A DNA stretch of 64,000 bases, taken from Pseudomonas orientalis. GTDB taxonomy: Bacteria; Pseudomonadota; Gammaproteobacteria; Pseudomonadales; Pseudomonadaceae. Every line of letters starts with the position of its first letter. Position 1 is the stretch's first letter. A program made the translations under genes and the position numbers. Under the pieces are notes generated by a model. It ran no database searches. It saw only the letters and a list, made by a program, of their open reading frames with translations, and was not told the origin of the DNA. Positions 1 to 7,853 of the stretch are shown piece after piece. Where the stretch lies: the NCBI RefSeq assembly GCF_001439815.1, contig NZ_JYLM01000009.1:1-64000 (forward strand). The letters are read 5' to 3'.

Positions 1-256
1 CCAGGGTCAGCCCACCCTGGGCCTTGCATTGAGCGACGGTGCGACTGGGCGTGTCGGAAGAGATCGGCGCAACCAGTGCGACCTCGTCCCCGACCTTGAA
101 CACCTGCTCGACTTTCAGTGCCGAGCCACTGAAAAAGCTGTCGGCCCACGCGTCGAACGTGCTCAGGCAATTGCGCAGATCCCGCAGGACGCGTTCAATA
201 TCCGGCGCTTCGGGGTCCATGGGCGCCAGGACGAAGCTGGCCAGCGCCGGAGTCAC
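1..256 (-). CDS. Hypothetical protein, 5' part only (runs off window start)
   Basis: An open minus-strand frame of 85 codons continues past the window edge. The frame begins with GTG at 256 (V/M-T-P-A-L-A-S-F...), or alternatively with ATG at 220 (M-D-P-E-A-P-D-I-E). Neither has a good Shine-Dalgarno. The GTG overlaps by four bases (GTGA) the stop of a 14-codon upstream ORF (ATG at 298) that does have a GAGGG in front of it, so translational coupling is possible. A perfect 9-bp-arm palindrome (262-280) sits just upstream. It follows the RND permease gene in the same direction. I do not recognise the family; the visible part has an acidic helix-like start and no signal peptide. Confidence 0.5.
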   Translation of the reverse strand, partial: MTPALASFVLAPMDPEAPDIERVLRDLRNCLSTFDAWADSFFSGSALKVEQVFKVGDEVALVAPISSDTPSRTVAQCKAQGGLTL

Positions 257-261
257 AACAC

Positions 262-280
262 AGCCCCGATAATCGGGGCT
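262..280. promoter_or_regulatory. Perfect palindrome, terminator stem or operator
   Basis: The sequence AGCCCCGATAATCGGGGCT has 9-bp arms around one base. It lies between the end of the RND permease gene and the partial gene at the window start. There is no T tract on either side, so a factor-dependent terminator stem or a protein-binding site are both possible. Confidence 0.4.
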
Positions 281-366
281 CTAACGAAAAGAACCATCTG
301 CAATCCCTCGCACTGAATGATCAGGCGAAGGACTTTGCAGCGGTTTGCGGGGCAGGGGAGTAGAGC

Positions 367-3300
367 TTATCCGGCAGTTACGTGGGAAGTTTCAACAACC
401 CTGTCGCGCAGCACCAGGCTGCACAGCGCCGGCAGAAACAGCAACGTCAACACCGTGCCCACCAGCACCCCGCCGATCAGCACATAGGCCAGCGATGACC
501 AGAACACCGACAGCGTCAGCGGAATAAAGGCCAGTGCCGCCGCCAGTGCGGTGAGGATCACCGGCCGCGCGCGACGCACGGTGGCTTCGATAATGGCTTC
601 GCGTATGGGCATGCCGTGGTCCTGGTTCTGGCGAATCTGGTCGGTGAAGATCAGCGTGTTGCGCATCAGAATCCCGCCGATGCCGATCAGTCCGAGAATC
701 GCGTTGAAGCCGAACGGCTGGTTGAACAGCAGCAAGGTCGGCACCGCGCCAATCAGGCCCAGCGGCGCGGTGGCGAACACCATCAGCATCACGCCGAAGG
801 AGCGCACCTGGAACATGATCACCGTGAGGGTCAGCAGGATCATGATCGGGAACAGCGCCGCCAGGGCGACGTTGGCCTTGGCGCTTTCTTCCACCGGGCC
901 GCCGATATCAATGTGGTAACCGGCAGGCAGCTTGGCGATCAGCGGCTGCAGGTCCTTGTACACGGCCATTTCCACATCGGGCGGTTGTACGCCGTCGATG
1001 ATGTCGGCGCGCACTTCCACGGTGGTGGCGCGGTTGCGGCGCTTGAGGATCGGTTCTTCCATCACCGCCTGGAACTGCCCGACCTGGGCCAGCGGTACCG
1101 AGGTGCCGGCGCTGTTGGTCAGGGTCATGTTGTTGAGGTTGCCGAGGTCTTCGCGCTGGCTGCCCTGGGCGCGGGCCACCACCGACACCGTGCGGTTGCC
1201 TTCACGCACTTCGGTGATCGGGTTGCCGCTGAGCAGGGCGTTGAGCTGGGACTTGACCTCGTCGGGGGTAAAGCCCAGCAGGCGCAGGCGATCCTGGTCC
1301 AGCACCAGGCGATAACCGCTGGCGCGCTCGCCCCACTCGAGGAAGGCGTCGCGGGTCAGCCTGTTGCCGGCCACCACTTGACGTACCTGCTCGGACAGCC
1401 CGCGCAGCACGTCCAGGTCCGGCCCGGACACACGGAACACCACCGGGAACGGCACCGGCGGGCCGAACACCAATTGCGTGACGCGCACCCGCGCCGCTGG
1501 AAACTCACCGGCGGCGATGCGTTCGCGCATGCGTACTTTCAATGCATCGCGGGCGTGGGAATCCGGGGTTTGCACGATCAACTTGGCGAACGCCGGGTCC
1601 GGCATCTCAGGGTTCAACGACAGGAAAAAGCGCGGAGCGCCGCCGCCTACGTAGGTGTCGACCAGGCTCGTCTGCGGCTCCTGCAGCAAGGCTTTCTCTA
1701 CCTGCGCCGCCACCGCTTCAGTGCTTTTGAAGGCACTGCCGGGAGGCATGTACACCTCCAGGATCAGCTCGGAACGGTCGGAGTCGGGGAAGAATTGTTT
1801 CTTCACCACCGCCATGCCCAGGCCGCTCAGCACAAACGCCGCCACCACCAGCGCGGTCACCAGCCAGCGTCCACGCACGCAGGCCTGCACCAGGCTGCGC
1901 AGTTTCTGGTAGTAGCGCCCGGCGTAAATCGCATCATGCCCGCCGGGCACCGGTTTGATCTGCGGCAACAGCTTCACGCCCAGATAGGGCGTGAATACCA
2001 CCGCCACCAACCAGGATGAAATCAGGGCAAAGCCCACGATCCAGAAGATATTCCCGGCGTACTCGCCGGCACCGGAGCGCGCGAACCCCACGGGTAGAAA
2101 GCCGATGATCGTCACCAGCGTGCCGGTCAGCATGGGCGCCGCCGTGGAGCTCCAGGCGTAGGTGGCCGCATGGATGCGGTCGAAACCCTCTTCGAGTTTC
2201 ACCACCATCATCTCGATGGCGATGATTGCGTCGTCCACCAGCAGGCCCAGGGAAATGATCAGGGCGCCGAGGGTGACGCGGTCGAATTCACGCCCGGTGA
2301 CCAGCATGATCACGAACACGATTGACAGGGTCAGCGGCACCGCCGCCGCCACTACCAGCCCCACACGAAAGCCCAGGGCCAGCAAGCTGATCAGCATCAC
2401 CACGGCCAGGGCGACGAAGAACTTGAGCATGAACTCGTTCACCGCCAGGCTGATGTTCTTCGCCTGGTCGGACACCTTGGCGAAATTCACGCCCAGGGGC
2501 AGGTCGGCCTGGATCCGGGCTTCCTCGGCCTGCAGGCGCTTGTCCAGCTCCAGGCCGTTCCAGTGCTTTTCCATGATCACCCCGAGCATCAGCGCCGGAT
2601 CGCCCTGGTGGCGGATGCGGTAGCTGGGCGGGTCTTCATAGCCACGGCGAACCGTCGCCACATCGGCGATGCGCAGCACGCGGCCATTGACTTGCAGGGG
2701 TACGTTCTCGATCAGCGCCAGGCTGTCGAAGGCGCCATCAATTCGGATGTAGGCGCGGGCACCGGCGGTTTCGACGAAGCCCGAAGGCGCCACGGCATTT
2801 TGCGCGGCGAGGGCGGCGAAGATCTGTTCGGGCTTGATGCCCAGGGTCGCCAGGCGTTCATAGGAAAACTCGACAAACACACGCTGGGCCTGTTCGCCGA
2901 GGATATTGACCTTCTTCACCCCCGGCAGATTGAGCAGGCCCTGGCGCAGCGCTTCGGCCATTTGCACCTGCTGGCGATGGGGCAGGTGTTCGGCCTCCAG
3001 GGCGTACAGCGCAAAGTACACATCCGAATATTCATCGTTGAAAAACGGCCCGATCACGCCCTTGGGCAGGTTGGCGGCTTCGTCGCTGAGCTTTTTACGG
3101 GTCTGGTAGAACAGGTCCTGTATCTCGCTCGGCCGCGTGGACTCGAGGAAGGTCATGCGCATCGAGACGAAACCCGGCTGGGCGATGGTCTCGACGCGGT
3201 CGTAGTAATCCAGCTCCTGCAGACGCTTTTCCAGGCGATCGGCCACCTGTTCCTGCATTTCCTCGGCGGTGGCCCCGGGCCAGGCGGCGGTGATGGTCAT

Positions 3301-3447
3301 GACCTTGACGGTAAACGACGGATCTTCGGCGCGCCCCAGTTTGCCGAACGCGAAGATCCCGGCGGCGATGATCGCGATGATCAGGAACAGCGTGACGGCG
3401 CGGTGCTTGACCGCCAGTTCCGAGAGGTTGATTGCACGCATGTTCAT
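367..3447 (-). CDS. RND multidrug efflux permease (HAE1/AcrB-like)
   Basis: Inner-membrane, proton-driven drug pump of 1026 aa, the usual length for the family. TM1 is near residues 17-34, followed by a large periplasmic loop; a second TM block starts near 340 with the paired aspartates D405-D406 (motif GLLVDDAIIAIE), the equivalent of the AcrB proton-relay pair. A second half with the same architecture follows, ending in a TM bundle near 990-1010. The ATG overlaps the stop of the adaptor gene by four bases (ATGA), so the two are translationally coupled. A second ATG lies two codons downstream. No outer-membrane factor gene follows within the window. Substrates cannot be told from sequence. 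The closest known type is a single-adaptor pump such as MexK or TriC; this subclass assignment is inference. Confidence 0.93.
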   Translation of the reverse strand: MNMRAINLSELAVKHRAVTLFLIIAIIAAGIFAFGKLGRAEDPSFTVKVMTITAAWPGATAEEMQEQVADRLEKRLQELDYYDRVETIAQPGFVSMRMTFLESTRPSEIQDLFYQTRKKLSDEAANLPKGVIGPFFNDEYSDVYFALYALEAEHLPHRQQVQMAEALRQGLLNLPGVKKVNILGEQAQRVFVEFSYERLATLGIKPEQIFAALAAQNAVAPSGFVETAGARAYIRIDGAFDSLALIENVPLQVNGRVLRIADVATVRRGYEDPPSYRIRHQGDPALMLGVIMEKHWNGLELDKRLQAEEARIQADLPLGVNFAKVSDQAKNISLAVNEFMLKFFVALAVVMLISLLALGFRVGLVVAAAVPLTLSIVFVIMLVTGREFDRVTLGALIISLGLLVDDAIIAIEMMVVKLEEGFDRIHAATYAWSSTAAPMLTGTLVTIIGFLPVGFARSGAGEYAGNIFWIVGFALISSWLVAVVFTPYLGVKLLPQIKPVPGGHDAIYAGRYYQKLRSLVQACVRGRWLVTALVVAAFVLSGLGMAVVKKQFFPDSDRSELILEVYMPPGSAFKSTEAVAAQVEKALLQEPQTSLVDTYVGGGAPRFFLSLNPEMPDPAFAKLIVQTPDSHARDALKVRMRERIAAGEFPAARVRVTQLVFGPPVPFPVVFRVSGPDLDVLRGLSEQVRQVVAGNRLTRDAFLEWGERASGYRLVLDQDRLRLLGFTPDEVKSQLNALLSGNPITEVREGNRTVSVVARAQGSQREDLGNLNNMTLTNSAGTSVPLAQVGQFQAVMEEPILKRRNRATTVEVRADIIDGVQPPDVEMAVYKDLQPLIAKLPAGYHIDIGGPVEESAKANVALAALFPIMILLTLTVIMFQVRSFGVMLMVFATAPLGLIGAVPTLLLFNQPFGFNAILGLIGIGGILMRNTLIFTDQIRQNQDHGMPIREAIIEATVRRARPVILTALAAALAFIPLTLSVFWSSLAYVLIGGVLVGTVLTLLFLPALCSLVLRDRVVETSHVTAG

Positions 3448-4550
3448 TGGTCCTGTTTGCGGTCGAGGGCCAGCGCCTGGGCGGGCAGCAGGCGTACCCG
3501 GTCACCGCTGTGCAGCAGGTGAGCGCCGAGGGCGACGATGGTTTGACCGGGGGTGACGCCGCTGTCGAGCAGGGCCTCTTCCTGGCCGAGACTGGCGACT
3601 TTCACCGGGGCGAAGCTGATCGTGTTGTCATCAGCGATCAGCCACACGCCGGTGCCTTGCCCCGCATCCTGCAATGCGCCGATGGGCACACGGGTTTGCT
3701 GGGCCTGGCCGTCACCTTGCAAGCGCACGGTAATGGTGGAGCCGAGGGCGAAACGCTCGACCGCGCCGTGCAGCACATAGCGCGCGCGGTAGGTGCGGGT
3801 GGTGGGGTCGGCGCTGGCGGACAGCTCGCGCAGGGTGGCGGTAACGGCCTGGTCCGGGGCGCCGAAGGGGAAGGCCAGGGCGTTTTGCGCGGCACGGACG
3901 CGTTGCTGTTCCGGCAGGTTGACGATGGCTTCGCGGGCGCCGTCATGGGCCAGGCGCGCCACGATCTGGCCTTCGGCGACCACCTGGCCGCGATCAGCCA
4001 GCACGTCGGTGATGATGCCGTCGCCATCGGCCTTGAGTACCGAATAGGTGCGACGGTTTTCGATCTGGCTGGCATCCGATTGCGCCGCCGCCAGTTCCGC
4101 TTCGGCAACGCGCAGGTTGGTCGCCGACTGGTCGAAGATCTGCCGCGACACCGCGCCGGTGCTGGCCAGGCGCTGGTAGCGGTTTTCGTCGTCACGGCGC
4201 TGGCGCAACTGTGCCTGCGCAGCGTTGACGCGGTTTTTCGCCGAGCGCAACGCCAGTTCGAAGTCGCCGATATCCAGCACCAGCAGCGTGTCGCCACGGG
4301 AGACATGCTGGCCGGGATCGACCTTGCGCTCGATCACCTTGCCGCTGACCCGAAAGCCCAGGTTGCTTTCAGTGCGTGCGGCCACCACACCGGTATAGGC
4401 GCTTTGCTGGGTGCCGCCAGCCTCGACCTTGACGGCCAGCACCGGACGCGGCGGCGCGACCTGGGCGGCGCTGTCGGCCTGGCTGTTGCAGCCACTGAGG
4501 AACATCAACACCACCAGGGGCGTAAAAAGGCGCAGGTGCAGAGGGGACAT
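3444..4550 (-). CDS. RND periplasmic adaptor (membrane fusion) lipoprotein
   Basis: Adaptor that would link the downstream RND permease to an outer-membrane channel. The start at 4550 gives 368 aa and is chosen because AGGAG lies eight bases upstream and because it puts a lipoprotein signal at the N-terminus (hydrophobic stretch then lipobox LSGC). The longer frame to 4592 would run into the operator palindrome and lacks a ribosome site. A lipoyl/barrel-sandwich region with an intervening coiled coil (R/Q/A-rich, residues ~90-165) and a beta-barrel are visible, as in the AcrA/MexA family. It overlaps the permease by four bases and is divergent from an MFS exporter at 4652, so both transporters probably answer to the operators between them. 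Confidence 0.92.
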   Translation of the reverse strand: MSPLHLRLFTPLVVLMFLSGCNSQADSAAQVAPPRPVLAVKVEAGGTQQSAYTGVVAARTESNLGFRVSGKVIERKVDPGQHVSRGDTLLVLDIGDFELALRSAKNRVNAAQAQLRQRRDDENRYQRLASTGAVSRQIFDQSATNLRVAEAELAAAQSDASQIENRRTYSVLKADGDGIITDVLADRGQVVAEGQIVARLAHDGAREAIVNLPEQQRVRAAQNALAFPFGAPDQAVTATLRELSASADPTTRTYRARYVLHGAVERFALGSTITVRLQGDGQAQQTRVPIGALQDAGQGTGVWLIADDNTISFAPVKVASLGQEEALLDSGVTPGQTIVALGAHLLHSGDRVRLLPAQALALDRKQDQ

Positions 4551-4576
4551 GACGGACTCCTGGATGACCATGGGAT

Positions 4577-4600
4577 AAAAAATTATGGACATAATTTTTT
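4577..4600. promoter_or_regulatory. Perfect 11-bp-arm palindrome, likely repressor operator
   Basis: The arm AAAAAATTATG and its exact reverse complement are separated by GA. It lies between the divergent RND adaptor (start 4550) and MFS exporter (start 4652), so one bound repressor could control both. The size and symmetry fit a TetR- or MarR-type dimer. No such regulator gene is next to it in this window. Confidence 0.65.
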
Positions 4601-4602
4601 GC

Positions 4603-4613
4603 CCATATTATGG
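4603..4613. promoter_or_regulatory. Second palindrome CCATATTATGG in the same promoter
   Basis: An 11-base odd palindrome (CCATA-T-TATGG) lies two bases beyond the larger palindrome and shares its ATTATGG half-site. Two adjacent operators of related sequence suggest cooperative binding of one regulator. Confidence 0.5.
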
Positions 4614-4651
4614 TCGAAATATAAATTAATCCAGCCCCCCGGATATTCCCC

Positions 4652-5857
4652 ATGGCAAACGCCCCGGCACCCTCGCGTCACTTGTTGTTTTTACTGGTTG
4701 CCCTGACGGCGCTGGGTGAAGTGTCGACGCAATTGATCATCCCAGGCCTGGGTGCCATCGAGCAGGCGCTGGCGGCGCCGGCAGGCTCGGCGTTGATGGC
4801 GTTGTCGGCGTTTGTTGGGGCATTCGGCCTGGGGCAGTTGCTGTTCGGGCCGCTGTCGGACCGTATCGGTCGCCGCCCGGTATTGCTCGCCGGCCTGACG
4901 CTGTATGTGCTGGCGACGCTGTCGATGCTGTTGGTGGCTGACATCCAGCAATTTATCGCCGCCCGCGTACTGCAAGGCCTGGGGGCGTGCGCCGCGCTGG
5001 TGCTGGCGCGCACCGTGGTGCGTGATGTGTGGAAAGCCGCGGCGGGCCCGGCCCTGGCGCTGACCATGATCGGCATGCTCTATGCCATCGTCGTGGCGCC
5101 GATGGCGGGCGGGTTGCTGATCAAGCTGTTCGGCTGGCACGCGCCGATCATCCTCGCCCTGGTCATCGGCAGCGTCGTGCTGCTGCTGGCGGTGCTGTTC
5201 TTTCGCGAGAGCAACCCTTACCTCGACCCCAAGGCCGCGCACTGGCGCACCCTTGGCGGGCAATACCTGGATTTGCTCAAGGGCCGCCCATACCGCGCCT
5301 ACGCTGTGGCCCTGGCCTGTACCTACGGCGCCATGTTTGCGGTGATTGCCGGTTCGTCGGCGGTGTTTATCAACCTGCTGGGCCTGAGCAGCCTGGAGTA
5401 CGGCATCAACTTCGGCCTGATCGTGTCGATGCTGATCGTCGGTTCCACCTATACCCGGCGCAATATCCTGCGCCTCGGGCCGCAGCGGATAGTGACCATG
5501 GGTGTGACGCTGGTGGCCGCCGGCGGGGTATTGGCACTGCTGATTTATGCGCTGTTCGGGCTCTCCGTGGTGGGCCTGGATATTCCGATAGCCCTGGCCA
5601 CGCTCGGCGGCGGGCTGGTGCTGCCCGGCGCGGTCACGGGCGGGGTGATGCCTAACGCCCATCGTGCCGGATTGGCGGCCGGGTTGATGGGGTTCGCGCA
5701 GATGTTCGGGGCCACTTGCAGCGGCGTGCTGCTGAGCCAGCTACGCGATGGCAGCGCCACGCCGATGATCGTCATCCAGGCCGCTTTTGCCGTTGCGGCC
5801 TTCGTCGCCTTCCACCTGTTGCGTCAGCGCGCGCCCAAAGCACTGTCCTATACGTAG
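4652..5857 (+). CDS. MFS drug exporter, Bcr/CflA-like
   Basis: A 401-aa inner-membrane proton antiporter with about twelve hydrophobic segments, the normal length for the Bcr/CflA branch of the major facilitator superfamily. The MFS motif A is seen between TM2 and TM3 (GPLSDRIGRRPVLL, residues ~67-80). A cluster of Arg residues follows in the usual places (for example ARVLQG near TM4). The start ATG lies just after the AT-rich divergent promoter; the ribosome site is weak. It faces the RND adaptor across two palindromic operators, which suggests joint induction. The exported drug is unknown. Confidence 0.88.
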   Translation: MANAPAPSRHLLFLLVALTALGEVSTQLIIPGLGAIEQALAAPAGSALMALSAFVGAFGLGQLLFGPLSDRIGRRPVLLAGLTLYVLATLSMLLVADIQQFIAARVLQGLGACAALVLARTVVRDVWKAAAGPALALTMIGMLYAIVVAPMAGGLLIKLFGWHAPIILALVIGSVVLLLAVLFFRESNPYLDPKAAHWRTLGGQYLDLLKGRPYRAYAVALACTYGAMFAVIAGSSAVFINLLGLSSLEYGINFGLIVSMLIVGSTYTRRNILRLGPQRIVTMGVTLVAAGGVLALLIYALFGLSVVGLDIPIALATLGGGLVLPGAVTGGVMPNAHRAGLAAGLMGFAQMFGATCSGVLLSQLRDGSATPMIVIQAAFAVAAFVAFHLLRQRAPKALSYT

Positions 5858-5933
5858 GACGATCAGGGCCGCTTTCGCCGGCTAGTGCTCTGCGGCCTGG
5901 GGACTTATGGTGTCTGCACTTTGGAGGTACACC

Positions 5934-6800
5934 ATGAAAAAACTGATCGGTCTCTACACCAGCCCCCGCGCCCATTGGGTCGGCGACGGCTTTCCGGTGC
6001 GCACGTTGTTTTCCTACGACACCATGGGCAAACACATCAGCCCATTCCTGTTGCTGGACCACGCCGGCCCGGCCGAATTCACCCCGACTGAACAGCGTCG
6101 TGGCGTCGGCCAGCACCCGCATCGCGGCTTTGAAACGGTGACCATCGTCTATGACGGCGAAGTCGAGCACCGCGATTCCACCGGTGCCGGCGGCAAAATC
6201 GGCCCGGGCGACGTGCAATGGATGACCGCGGCCAAGGGCATTCTCCATGAGGAATTTCACTCCGCAGCCTTTGCCCGCACAGGCGGGGCGCTGGAGATGG
6301 TGCAGTTGTGGGTCAACCTGCCGGCCAAGGACAAAATGGCCGAGGCCGGCTACCAGACCATCGTTGATGGCGACATCCCGGTGTTGCCGCTGGCGGGCGA
6401 CGCGGGGCAACTGCGCCTGATCGCCGGGGAGTTCGCCGACACCCGGGGTCCGGCGCGGACCTTTACGCCGATCGATGTGTGGGACTTGCGCCTGAATGCC
6501 GGTAAGGCCGTGACGCTGGACTTGCATGCCGGGCGCAACACCGCGCTGGTCATCCTGAGCGGAACCGTGCAGGTCAATGGCGAGGACGTCGCGCGTCAGG
6601 GGCAGTTGGCGTTGTTCGAGCGTGACGGCGACCGCATCATCCTTGAGTCCAACGACGACGCCAAGGTGCTGCTGCTCAGCGGTGAACCGATCGACGAGCC
6701 CATCGTCGGCCATGGCCCGTTCGTGATGAACACCGAGCAGGAGATCCATCAGGCCTTTGCCGACTTCCAATCAGGCAAATTCGGGCGGATGCAGGCCTGA
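5934..6800 (+). CDS. Pirin family protein
   Basis: Bicupin protein of 288 aa, the usual pirin length. The iron ligands of the N-terminal cupin are present: H61 and H63 in HPHRGFE, then H105 and E107 in ILHEE. Members of this family act as quercetin dioxygenases or as redox-sensing partners of other proteins; which applies here is not visible. The start at 5934 is chosen over an in-frame ATG at 5907 because GGAGG lies six bases upstream of it. It is a single gene, ended by a REP hairpin at 6825-6870. Confidence 0.92.
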   Translation: MKKLIGLYTSPRAHWVGDGFPVRTLFSYDTMGKHISPFLLLDHAGPAEFTPTEQRRGVGQHPHRGFETVTIVYDGEVEHRDSTGAGGKIGPGDVQWMTAAKGILHEEFHSAAFARTGGALEMVQLWVNLPAKDKMAEAGYQTIVDGDIPVLPLAGDAGQLRLIAGEFADTRGPARTFTPIDVWDLRLNAGKAVTLDLHAGRNTALVILSGTVQVNGEDVARQGQLALFERDGDRIILESNDDAKVLLLSGEPIDEPIVGHGPFVMNTEQEIHQAFADFQSGKFGRMQA

Positions 6801-6824
6801 ATGCCTGAAGCCTGACGCAAACCC

Positions 6825-6870
6825 TGTGGGAGGGGCTTGCTCCCGATAGCGGAGCAAGCCCCCTCCCACA
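6825..6870. repeat. REP hairpin (GTGGGAGGGG class)
   Basis: An inverted pair of the common REP core of this genome, folded tightly with a very short loop, directly behind the pirin gene. It could stop transcription or protect the 3' end of the mRNA. Confidence 0.85.
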
Positions 6871-6908
6871 TTGGTCTTGTGTCGCTGTCGTGGTGTTATG
6901 AAAATTAA

Positions 6909-6924
6909 TAATAATTAGCTTAGA
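6909..6924 (+). promoter_or_regulatory. Shared AT-rich promoter element, copy 1
   Basis: TAATAATTAGCTTAGA lies 80 bases before the class II aldolase start, in a strikingly AT-rich stretch (about 6899-6950). The same sequence with one change occurs at 51939-51954 on the minus strand, about 105 bases before the LLM monooxygenase start. The matching orientation and distance suggest a common activator site. CysB-type sulfur control is one guess. Confidence 0.4.
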
Positions 6925-7003
6925 TTAAAATGTGCTTTTTATTATTTTTGAGCATCCCCTAGGCTGGCCTGGAAGTCCTTAAGGCCATTCAGGAAGTTTT
7001 GCC

Positions 7004-7798
7004 ATGAGCAGCGTTACCTCGCTATCCAGCGTCGCCAATACCGTTCGCCAACGCGTCACGCCAGAGGAATGGGAAGTGCGCGTCAAACTGGCCGCCGCCT
7101 ATCGCCTGGCGGCCCTGTACAAGTGGACCGATCATATCTACACGCACTTCTCCGCCCGTGTACCCGGGCCTGAGGAGCATTTCCTGATCAATGCTTTCGG
7201 GCTGCTGTTCGATGAAATCAGCGCCTCCAACCTGGTCAAGGTCGACATCGACGGCACCCTGATCGACGACCCCACCGGGCTTGGCATCAACTACGCCGGT
7301 TACGTGATCCACAGTGCCATCCACGGCGCGCGCCACGACCTGCAAGCGGTGCTGCACACCCATACCCGCGACGGTATTGCGGTGTCTGCGCAGAAGGACG
7401 GGTTGCTGCCGATCTCCCAGCATTCCATCGCGTTTTCCGGTCGCGTGGCCTATCACGGCTACGAAGGGGTGGCGTTGGACCTGGACGAGCGCGAACGGTT
7501 GGTGGCGGACCTGGGCGACAAAAGTGTGATGATCCTGCGTAACCACGGGCTGTTGACGGCGGGCGTCAGCGTGGAGCATGCGTTTCAACAACTGCAGGGG
7601 CTTGAGCGGGCATGCACTATTCAGATCGCGGCGCAGGCGGGCGGGAATGCGGCGTTGGTGTTTCCACCCGCTGAAGTGGTGGCCAGGGTCGAGCAGCAGG
7701 CCAAGGTCTTCAGCAGTGGGGAAGGGCCTGGGGTGACGCGGCATTGGAATGCGTTGATTCGGCAGTTGGAGCGCACCGACACCGACTATAAAAACTGA
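7004..7798 (+). CDS. Class II aldolase/adducin family protein
   Basis: A 264-aa cytoplasmic protein of the fuculose-1-phosphate aldolase/adducin fold. The zinc-binding histidines are present: H118 and H120 in VLHTHTRDG, and H181 in LRNHGLL. The family includes sugar-phosphate aldolases, epimerases, decarboxylases and proteins of unknown substrate; nothing here settles the reaction. The start has AGGAAG eight bases upstream. The promoter is unusually AT-rich and carries a 16-base element also found before the flavin monooxygenase gene at 50751-51833. It converges on the transketolase gene. Related Pseudomonas proteins are usually annotated only as class II aldolases. Confidence 0.88.
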   Translation: MSSVTSLSSVANTVRQRVTPEEWEVRVKLAAAYRLAALYKWTDHIYTHFSARVPGPEEHFLINAFGLLFDEISASNLVKVDIDGTLIDDPTGLGINYAGYVIHSAIHGARHDLQAVLHTHTRDGIAVSAQKDGLLPISQHSIAFSGRVAYHGYEGVALDLDERERLVADLGDKSVMILRNHGLLTAGVSVEHAFQQLQGLERACTIQIAAQAGGNAALVFPPAEVVARVEQQAKVFSSGEGPGVTRHWNALIRQLERTDTDYKN

Positions 7799-7809
7799 GC
7801 CCCAGCCAC

Positions 7810-7842
7810 GCGCAGATGCAGCAGGGAGCAAGCCCCCTGCGC
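7810..7842. terminator. Hairpin between convergent genes
   Basis: GCGCAG and CTGCGC form the base of an imperfect hairpin with an inner GGG/CCC, between the convergent aldolase-like gene (ends 7798) and the transketolase gene (ends 7854). There is no clear T tract. Confidence 0.35.
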
Positions 7843-7853
7843 ATTGATGCGGT

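Noticed and set aside
3432..4706. 424-codon frame antisense to the RND adaptor
   Set aside because: Covers the adaptor gene and both operators; Gly/Gln/His-rich without homology pattern.
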